From an uncultured Brachyspira sp. (GTDB lineage: Bacteria > Spirochaetota > Brachyspiria > Brachyspirales > Brachyspiraceae): 64,000 bases of DNA. Numbering within the stretch: the stretch's first letter is position 1; each line of letters starts with the position of its first letter. The position numbers and the translations under genes were made by a program. The notes beneath the pieces were generated by a model, which was given only the letters and a program-made list of their open reading frames with translations, ran no database searches and was not told the origin of the DNA. This document shows, piece after piece, positions 57,755 through 64,000 of this stretch. Where the stretch lies: positions 1 through 64,000 of the forward strand of contig NZ_CALXRM010000004.1 of NCBI RefSeq assembly GCF_944390845.1. The letters run 5' to 3'.

Positions 57755-57768
57755 ATAAGGAGTTTATA

Positions 57769-58404
57769 ATGAAAAACTTAAAAACAAAATCTCTTCTTAT
57801 TTTTGCATTCATTTTTGCTTTGAATGCAATATTTATATCTGAAAGCGTATATGCTCAAAGAAAAAGAATCAAATATGATATAATTGATCAAAGAGGCGGA
57901 AAAAGAGCAAAACAGCCTAAATGGTTATTTAAAGGAACTAGCCAATTAGAAAATGATTATGCTGGAAAAATGCCTTTTGTAATTAGCGGAAGAGGAAAGA
58001 GTTTAAACTTTGTAGAAAGCTGGGCAAAAAGAGTAAATTCTTCTGCTGAAGTAGCTAGATATTTATCTCAATCAATAGCTGATTATACAGCTGCTTCTGA
58101 ATATGGAAATGATGAGGATTTCCAAAGAACTATGGAAACATTAACAACATCTGTATCTAAAGCAAAAATTGCTGGATTAAGAAAAGAAGATGATTGGTGG
58201 ATATTGAAAGAGTATAAAGATGGTACTAAAAAAGGACAGCAGGAATATGAATACTATGTTCTCTATTTAATAGATAAAAATGTAATTGATAGAATATTGC
58301 AAAATGAAGTAGAAAAAGCAATATCAGGTGAGAATGAGGAAACAAAATCCAGAGTAAAAGAAGCTATGGATAATATGATTTATGAATATATAGAAGAAGA
58401 ATAA
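57769..58404 (+). CDS. Secreted LPP20-associated protein
   Basis: A 211-residue protein with a signal peptide ending near VYAQ. The mature part holds AKQPKWLFKGTS and an RGKSLNFVESWAKRVNSSAEVARYL segment with a pattern similar to the LPP20 domain of the gene before it (an Ala-rich helix with precursors of the oxidised beta strand). Ribosome site AAGGAG. It is co-transcribed with that gene and ends at a strong terminator. Confidence 0.65.
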   Translation: MKNLKTKSLLIFAFIFALNAIFISESVYAQRKRIKYDIIDQRGGKRAKQPKWLFKGTSQLENDYAGKMPFVISGRGKSLNFVESWAKRVNSSAEVARYLSQSIADYTAASEYGNDEDFQRTMETLTTSVSKAKIAGLRKEDDWWILKEYKDGTKKGQQEYEYYVLYLIDKNVIDRILQNEVEKAISGENEETKSRVKEAMDNMIYEYIEEE

Positions 58405-58424
58405 ATTATAAATCAATCATTCGT

Positions 58425-58460
58425 AAGGGATAATATATTTTTATTATCCCTTATTTTTTA
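58425..58460 (+). terminator. Terminator after the LPP20-like pair
   Basis: AAGGGATAATA (58425-58435) pairs perfectly with TATTATCCCTT (58442-58452), followed by ATTTTTTAT. Confidence 0.9.
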
Positions 58461-58519
58461 TACTATTTCATTGAATTTAATTAAAAATAAAGAACTTTTT
58501 GAGGTTTTACGGTATTTTT

Positions 58520-59956
58520 ATGAAAAGATATATATTATTTATTTTATTATTATTATCAAGTTTACTATTCTCACAGGAGAAAATCAAAGTAGCAGTTCTT
58601 CCATTTTCCAGTGTTAATGAAGAAGAAGGAGATACAATATCTTCAATATTTGCCAATGAATTAAGCAAAAGAAAAGTATATACAGTACTAACTAGAAACA
58701 GCAGAATGGAAAAGGTAATGAAAGAATTAAACTTTCAGAGAAATGGTTTAACAGATGAAAACACTATAGCAGAAATAGGAAAAGCTTTAAACGCTCAGTA
58801 TGTTATGACAGGCGAGATTGCTAAATTAGGAAGAAGCAGTGTATTAGTAGTTAGTATGATTAATGTAGAGACTTTGGAGAATATAACAGGGGATACTAAA
58901 ACTTTTAAGAATATAGAAGATGTACTTCAGTATGTACCTCAAATGGTTAATGAAATTACAGGTACTAGAGGGGTTACTATTTATGACACTGATATATTGG
59001 GAGATACTACTAAAAGAATAGAACCTACATCAGGAGCTAAAGATGCTTTGGAAAAAGTTATAAGAAAGAGAGAAGGTGAAAAACATGTTGATAAAATAGA
59101 ATCTTTAGTAATAAGAGGAGTTAATACTTATACAACAGGCGGCAGTATAGAAAAAGGTACCTGGGTTCCAGAAGATTTCAAAGGCGGATATTATACTTAT
59201 GGTAATACATATAATGATATGTTTGGAGTAACACCATTAATGATTGTAGCTGCTATGAAATATAATGATATACTAGGAGCTTTAATTGCTGCAGGTGCTG
59301 ATATAGATTTGGAAGAAAAACATACTAAATATAGTGAATATAACGGCAGAAAAATGGTAGGACATACTGCTTTAAGTTATGCAATTTTATCAGGTAATTT
59401 GGAAGGTGCTTTAATGCTTATTAATGCAGGTGCTGATGTGCATAAAAAAGATTTTTATCTTTATAATGCTGTAGGTTTAGATGATGTAAAAATGGCTAGA
59501 CTGCTTATAGAAAAAGGATGTGATGTTAATGAAATACCTTCATTTTCAGATACTACAATATTGGAAACAGCTGTAAAAAGAGCAAATGTTGATATGGTTA
59601 AATTACTTTTATTAAATAAAATAAATATTCACAATAGAAAAGATGAGTTATTATACAAAGCTATTTCCAAATACAGTATTTATGAAACTGATGAACATAA
59701 AAGTAACAATAAGAATGTGATTACTATTATAAGATTATTACTTGATGCTGGTATAGATATTGATACTAGAACATCTGTTTTAGGAACTACTCCATTAATA
59801 GAGGCTTGCAAAGAAGGTTATACTGATATTGTCAAATTATTAATAGAATATGGGGCAGATGTAAATTATTCTGATAAATATGGTAAGAAACCTTTAAAAG
59901 TTGCTAAAAAGAATGATATAGTAAGACTTTTAATAGATGCAGGAGCTACAGAATGA
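58520..59956 (+). CDS. CsgG-like/ankyrin-repeat envelope protein
   Basis: About 478 residues. A signal peptide (LLLLSSLLFSQ) is followed by a CsgG/LpoB-like domain, residues about 20-150 (VAVLPFSSVNEEEGDTISSI, YTVLTRNSRMEKVMKELNFQ, LNAQYVMTGEIAKLGRSS), then a linker and six or so ankyrin repeats (about 235-478). CsgG-type proteins form periplasmic or outer-membrane oligomers; there is no lipobox here, so it is probably periplasmic. The in-frame TTG at 58499 lacks a site. Its stop overlaps the ATG of a shortened paralogue. Confidence 0.75.
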   Translation: MKRYILFILLLLSSLLFSQEKIKVAVLPFSSVNEEEGDTISSIFANELSKRKVYTVLTRNSRMEKVMKELNFQRNGLTDENTIAEIGKALNAQYVMTGEIAKLGRSSVLVVSMINVETLENITGDTKTFKNIEDVLQYVPQMVNEITGTRGVTIYDTDILGDTTKRIEPTSGAKDALEKVIRKREGEKHVDKIESLVIRGVNTYTTGGSIEKGTWVPEDFKGGYYTYGNTYNDMFGVTPLMIVAAMKYNDILGALIAAGADIDLEEKHTKYSEYNGRKMVGHTALSYAILSGNLEGALMLINAGADVHKKDFYLYNAVGLDDVKMARLLIEKGCDVNEIPSFSDTTILETAVKRANVDMVKLLLLNKINIHNRKDELLYKAISKYSIYETDEHKSNNKNVITIIRLLLDAGIDIDTRTSVLGTTPLIEACKEGYTDIVKLLIEYGADVNYSDKYGKKPLKVAKKNDIVRLLIDAGATE

Positions 59957-60354
59957 ATAAAAAATATGTATTTATAATATTATTAATATTTTCAAATCTT
60001 TTATTTTCACAGGAAAAAATTAAAGTGGCAGTTCTTCCATTTTCCAGTGTCAATGAAGAAGAAGGAGATACAATATCTTCAATATTTGCAAATGAATTAA
60101 GCAAAAGAAAAGTATATACAGTGCTCACTAGAAACAGTCAAATGGAAAAAGCTATGAAAGAATTAAACTTTCAGAGAAAAGGTATGACTGACGAAAACAC
60201 TATAGCAGAAATCGGAAAGGCTTTAAATGCTCAATATCCTAATGTTGAAAATAATGATAGAAAAACAGCTTTACAGTTTTTAGAATCAAGAAGCTATACT
60301 AATGAATATTCTGATGAAATAATAAAAATTCTTTTAGATGCAGGGGCTAGATAG
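59953..60354 (+). CDS. Shortened paralogue of the CsgG-like/ankyrin protein, internally deleted
   Basis: A 133-residue protein. The first about 95 residues, including the signal peptide, are almost identical to the upstream gene up to LNAQY. It then jumps directly to an ankyrin-like C-terminal end (KTALQFLESRS, IIKILLDAGAR), so the second half of the CsgG domain and most ankyrin repeats are missing. The ATG overlaps the upstream stop (ATGA). Either a decaying duplicate or a small interfering partner. Confidence 0.65.
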   Translation: MNKKYVFIILLIFSNLLFSQEKIKVAVLPFSSVNEEEGDTISSIFANELSKRKVYTVLTRNSQMEKAMKELNFQRKGMTDENTIAEIGKALNAQYPNVENNDRKTALQFLESRSYTNEYSDEIIKILLDAGAR

Positions 60355-60377
60355 TATTAATTTGTAGTGAAAGTTTT

Positions 60378-60415
60378 AAAGGCTTGAATTCTTTAATAGA
60401 GAGTTTGAGCCTTTT
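60378..60415 (+). terminator. Terminator after the CsgG-like cluster
   Basis: AAAGGCTTGAA pairs with TTTGAGCCTTT (near 60403-60413), with G-T pairing in the middle and a 15-base loop, followed by T residues. Confidence 0.7.
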
Positions 60416-60531
60416 TATTTGTATTTAATATTAATTTTTGATAAATCTATATACATCAATTTGATTTAAATTTTATAGAATTGTATAATAGTAAACATAA
60501 TATATTTTGTATTCATTTAAGGGGTAGTAAT

Positions 60532-61692
60532 ATGAATTTTAATTTTTATATGCCTAGTAAAATAATATTCGGATGCGGTTCTTTAGATAAACTTCATCAG
60601 CAAAAATTACCAGGTAAAAAAGCATTAATAGTTACAGGCGGTACATCTGTAAAAAAATACGGTTATTTGAAAAGATTAGAAGAACAATTGGATAAAGCAA
60701 ATATAAATCATGTTTTATTTGATAAAATACTTCCTAATCCTATAAAAGATCATGTTATGGAAGGTGCAGCTTTAGCTAAAAAAGAAAATTGTGATTTTGT
60801 TATAGGAATAGGCGGCGGAAGCAGTATGGACTCTTCAAAATCTATTGCTATAATGGCTACAAATGAAGGCGATTATTGGGATTATATATTCGGCGGTACT
60901 GGAAAAGGTCAGCCTATACCAAATGATCCATTACCAGTAGTTGCAATAACAACAACAGCAGGTACAGGAACTGAGGCAGACCCTTGGACTGTTATTACTA
61001 ATGGAAATGAAAAAATAGGTTTTGGTTATGATAAAAGCTATCCATATCTTTCTATAGTAGATCCTGAACTTATGAAAACAGTTCCTCCAAAACTTACAGC
61101 TTATCAAGGTTTCGATGCATTATTCCACAGCACAGAAGGTTATCTTAATAAAATGGCTAGTGAAATGAGCGACTTATTTGCTTTAAAAGCTATAGAGCTT
61201 GTAGGTAAAAGCTTGGCTAACGCTGTTAAAAACGGCAATGATATGAAAGCTAGAGAAGAAGTTGCAATGGCTAATACTTTATCTGGTATAGTTGAAAGTG
61301 TATCTAGCTGTACAGTAGAGCATTCTATTGAACATGCTATGAGTGCTTATTATCCAAAACTTGAGCATGGTGCTGGTCTTATTATAATAAGTAAAGAATA
61401 TTACACATCTATAGCTAATGCTAAAGTTCGTGATGAAAAGATGGTAAATATGGCTAGAGCTTTAGGTAAAAAAGATGCTGATAAACCTATGGATTTTGTT
61501 GATGCATTAGTAGAACTTCAAAAAGCTTGCGGAGTTGATGATTTGAAACTTTCAGATTATGGTATGAAAAAAGAAGATTTACCAGCTATAGCTAAAAATG
61601 CTAGATTTGCTATGGGCGGATTATTTGAATGCGATCCTCATAATTTCACAGATGAAGAAGTATTAAGTATATTACAGAAATCATATAAATAA
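60532..61692 (+). CDS. Iron-containing alcohol dehydrogenase 2
   Basis: A 386-residue Fe-ADH of a different subfamily from the one at 55270 (butanol-dehydrogenase-like). GIGGGSSMDSSK binds nucleotide; FDALFHSTEGY and SCTVEHSIEHAMSAYYP...EHGAGL hold the metal ligands. The ATG at 60532 is chosen for the GGGGT site before it; an upstream TTG in frame lacks one. Likely another fermentative NAD(P)H-recycling step. Terminator follows. Confidence 0.92.
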   Translation: MNFNFYMPSKIIFGCGSLDKLHQQKLPGKKALIVTGGTSVKKYGYLKRLEEQLDKANINHVLFDKILPNPIKDHVMEGAALAKKENCDFVIGIGGGSSMDSSKSIAIMATNEGDYWDYIFGGTGKGQPIPNDPLPVVAITTTAGTGTEADPWTVITNGNEKIGFGYDKSYPYLSIVDPELMKTVPPKLTAYQGFDALFHSTEGYLNKMASEMSDLFALKAIELVGKSLANAVKNGNDMKAREEVAMANTLSGIVESVSSCTVEHSIEHAMSAYYPKLEHGAGLIIISKEYYTSIANAKVRDEKMVNMARALGKKDADKPMDFVDALVELQKACGVDDLKLSDYGMKKEDLPAIAKNARFAMGGLFECDPHNFTDEEVLSILQKSYK

Positions 61693-61718
61693 TAATATAT
61701 AATTTTTTAATAATAAGT

Positions 61719-61753
61719 AAGGGCTATGGTAATATTTTTATCATAGCCTTTTT
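61719..61753 (+). terminator. Terminator of the second alcohol dehydrogenase
   Basis: GGCTATG (61722-61728) pairs with CATAGCC (61742-61748), flanking A and T residues extend the stem, and TTTTT follows. Confidence 0.85.
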
Positions 61754-61926
61754 ATTAATAAAAATTTTTATTTTCATACTTCCAGCAGGTACATAGCATA
61801 TATAAATACAATTTTTTTTATAAAATTAAAAAAAAAGTTATTAAATTTAATATTTTATTTATCAAAAATGTTAATTAATTGTTACTATATATACGGTAGT
61901 ATTTATTTTGGAGAGTAATCAAATCT

Positions 61927-64000
61927 ATGAAGAAAATAAATAGTTTAGCATTCAGAATGCCATTTGTAATATGTGTTACAGTGGTTATAATAATAGCAGT
62001 AATGATGATAGCCTCTATACAAATAGCGAGCAGAGGTATAAGTGACAGTAAGTTAAGCGGATTTAATAGCACTATAGCTGGATATGCATCTGTTTTGGAT
62101 ACTTGGTTTGATTTGCAAACCTCTATAATAAGTACATATTCTGTAACTCCAACAATTGTAAAATATTTAGAAAATGATTTAAATTTTACTGAAGAATTAT
62201 TATCAGAAACTATAGATAAATTTAAAAATAACAATCTTTATCTTATTAATTTTGGTATAGCTGATTCTGAGGGAGATATATTTTTAGATTCATTATCTTC
62301 TTCCGCTTTGGGTAAAAACCTTAAAGATTATATTCCTAGTGCTTGGAATAGTATTAAGAATTCGAATACAGATGATGTTGTTTATTCTGATGAACTCGTA
62401 CAATCTGAAATAACATCTAAATGGGCTATGCCTGCTATAAAGGCTGTTAAAGATTCAAGCAATATTACTATAGGCTATATTTACATTTTTTTAGATTGGT
62501 ATATGCTTCACCAAACACATTTTTCTAATATGGATTTGGGAGAAACTGGCGGTCTTTTCATAACAAGTGATAAGCTTTATAACATTATGGATTCAAAATA
62601 TGAAAACATAGGTGCTATGAGAATAAATCCTATATATGAAAATGCTTTTAAAGGAGCAAACAGCGGTATATTACAATATGATGTTAATGGCGATAGAAGA
62701 ACAGCTGCTTATTATAAAATGAAGAGCAGACCTTGGATAATAGCCTTAGCAATGATGGATTATGAAATATACCAGCAGAACATCAAGTTAATAATAGCAA
62801 GTATAATAATAGGTATCATATCAATAATAGTTCTTGCAATATTCGTAAACTTATTTATTTCTAGTATAACAAAACCTCTTGAAATAGTTGTTGAAGAAGC
62901 ACAGGAGATAGAAAGAGGCGACTTAACAAATGTAAAACAGCGTATTAAACCTAGAAAAGATGAAATAGGTGTATTATCAAGATCATTTTTAAGTATGCGT
63001 AAAAAACTTGCTGAGACTATTAGAGAAGTTAATGAAGCTTCAAATAATATAGTTAAGGCTGCACAGGAATTATCTCAAGGCAATACAGATCTTTCCAGAA
63101 GAACAGAATCTCAGGCTGCCAGTTTGGAAGAAACAGCTAGTTCTATGGAAGAAATGGCTTCTACAATCAAATCATCTACAGAACATGCAGTTTCTGGTAA
63201 TGATATGATGGTTGCTTCAAGAGAGGCGGTTGAGAATGCAGGTAAAATTATTGCTGAAACTACTCTTAATATAGAGGCAGTTTATGAGGCTAGTACAAAG
63301 ATTAAAAACATTACAAAGATAATAGAAGACATAGCATTCCAAACAAATATACTAGCATTGAATGCGGCAGTAGAGGCTGCACGTGCTGGTGATCAGGGTA
63401 AAGGTTTCGCAGTTGTTGCAAGTGAGGTAAGAAATCTAGCCCAAACTACTCAAACATCAGTAAAAGATATTGGTGTATTAGTTGATAACACAAATGAAAA
63501 GATTAATAAGGCAACAGAGACAGCTCGTCAATCACAGGATATATTCATAGACATTCAGCAAAAAATAGAAGACACTGCAAGAATAATGCAGGACATAAGT
63601 GCTACAGCTATGGAACAGCAAGTAGGTGTAGATCAGGTTAATAGGGCGGTTGCTGAGATGGATACAGTAACTCAGAATAATGCTGCTTTAGTTCAGGAAA
63701 GTGCTGATACTTCAGAATCTTTACTTGAACAGGCACATGCTCTTAGAGATACAGTTAGTTTCTTTAAATTAAATGCTTCAGATTTGACAGAAAAGACTTC
63801 TATAAAAGAAAAGAAAGAAAGTAAAGAGAATAAAGCTGTAAAAGAAACAAGTGCAGTAAAAGAAGTAAAAGAAAACAAAGAATTTAAAGAATATAAAAAA
63901 GATGATCAAAAAATAAAAAATAATATACAGGAGTCTAAAAAAGATATGAAAATTGAGGCAAAAGAAATTAACCCTAATAAGGAACATTTTGAAAGCAAAA
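61927..64000 (+). CDS. Methyl-accepting chemotaxis protein, truncated by the window edge
   Basis: Open from ATG 61927 to the end of the window, at least 691 codons. Layout as in the receptor at 7569: membrane segments near 11-33 and 287-312, an extracytoplasmic Cache-type domain between them, HAMP, and an intact signalling tip ([20 protein letters not shown], near 468-487). After the signalling domain (about residue 615) comes a long Lys/Glu-rich tail not seen in the paralogue, still open at 64000. GGAGAG lies 12 bases before the ATG. The stop codon is outside the window. Confidence 0.9.
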   Translation, partial: MKKINSLAFRMPFVICVTVVIIIAVMMIASIQIASRGISDSKLSGFNSTIAGYASVLDTWFDLQTSIISTYSVTPTIVKYLENDLNFTEELLSETIDKFKNNNLYLINFGIADSEGDIFLDSLSSSALGKNLKDYIPSAWNSIKNSNTDDVVYSDELVQSEITSKWAMPAIKAVKDSSNITIGYIYIFLDWYMLHQTHFSNMDLGETGGLFITSDKLYNIMDSKYENIGAMRINPIYENAFKGANSGILQYDVNGDRRTAAYYKMKSRPWIIALAMMDYEIYQQNIKLIIASIIIGIISIIVLAIFVNLFISSITKPLEIVVEEAQEIERGDLTNVKQRIKPRKDEIGVLSRSFLSMRKKLAETIREVNEASNNIVKAAQELSQGNTDLSRRTESQAASLEETASSMEEMASTIKSSTEHAVSGNDMMVASREAVENAGKIIAETTLNIEAVYEASTKIKNITKIIEDIAFQTNILALNAAVEAARAGDQGKGFAVVASEVRNLAQTTQTSVKDIGVLVDNTNEKINKATETARQSQDIFIDIQQKIEDTARIMQDISATAMEQQVGVDQVNRAVAEMDTVTQNNAALVQESADTSESLLEQAHALRDTVSFFKLNASDLTEKTSIKEKKESKENKAVKETSAVKEVKENKEFKEYKKDDQKIKNNIQESKKDMKIEAKEINPNKEHFESK

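Noticed and set aside
63778..63987. Phe-rich minus-strand open frame at the right edge
   Set aside because: It is the complement of the Lys/Glu-rich tail of the chemoreceptor and has no independent support.

Overview
The window looks like chromosome from a Brachyspira-type intestinal spirochaete. The DNA is extremely AT-rich, the proteins are rich in Lys, Asn and Ile, and the gene families fit: Cache-type chemoreceptors, ankyrin, TPR and HEAT repeat proteins, a Rex redox regulator, two iron-containing alcohol dehydrogenases and FlgM. The genus is an inference from composition and gene content, because no rRNA or tRNA gene lies here. Several strong promoters share a TTGACA, 16-base spacer, TATAAT layout.

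Layout. 0.3-5.4 kb is a decaying accessory region: a TPR membrane-protein gene split by a repeat, frameshifted mcrB and mcrC, and an ankyrin gene. 5.7-12.1 kb holds a PseG-like/methyltransferase fusion, a chemoreceptor, two OmpA-like lipoproteins and a HEAT protein. 12.4-14.3 kb is an ATPase + RloB pair resembling AbiL phage defence. 14.4-22.1 kb is a methionine-uptake operon, metN-metI-(2-hydroxyacid dehydrogenase)-metQ, with six tandem metQ copies, the fifth broken. 22.2-27.6 kb holds a MATE exporter, an Rpn-type nuclease, gpmA, and a horizontally acquired cystine symporter inserted at the 3' end of gpmA. 27.7-36.9 kb is a surface-glycan operon for a CDP-3,6-dideoxyhexose; it begins with a 19-copy AAAC repeat inside a leader ORF that overlaps the first large gene. 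37-39.3 kb is eno followed by about 3.7 tandem copies of a 259-bp unit holding the eno 3' end and hairpins. 39.8-43.9 kb holds three tandem haemerythrins, a sirtuin, a GT8 glycosyltransferase and rex. 44.2-48.1 kb is a minus-strand block: ankyrin, UDG-like, Imm17-like, DUF4234, and a PP2C phosphatase flanked by inverted repeat copies.

48.5-53.3 kb may be replication- or segregation-related. It has a DnaA-box-like cluster (TTATCAACA in both orientations) and, 3-4 kb away, four parS-like sites, three of them inside about 325-bp tandem repeats. Between them lie a degenerate histidine-kinase-like protein with a membrane-bound LuxR regulator, flgM and rsmI. 53.3-64 kb is all plus strand: TonB-like, PtsN-like, an alcohol dehydrogenase, an LPP20/CsgG-ankyrin envelope cluster, a second alcohol dehydrogenase and a chemoreceptor cut by the window edge.

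Themes. Redox and fermentation control (Rex, two ADHs, glycolytic gpmA and eno, haemerythrins), methionine and cystine supply, surface-glycan variation, and many dispersed intergenic repeats that have interrupted or duplicated gene ends.
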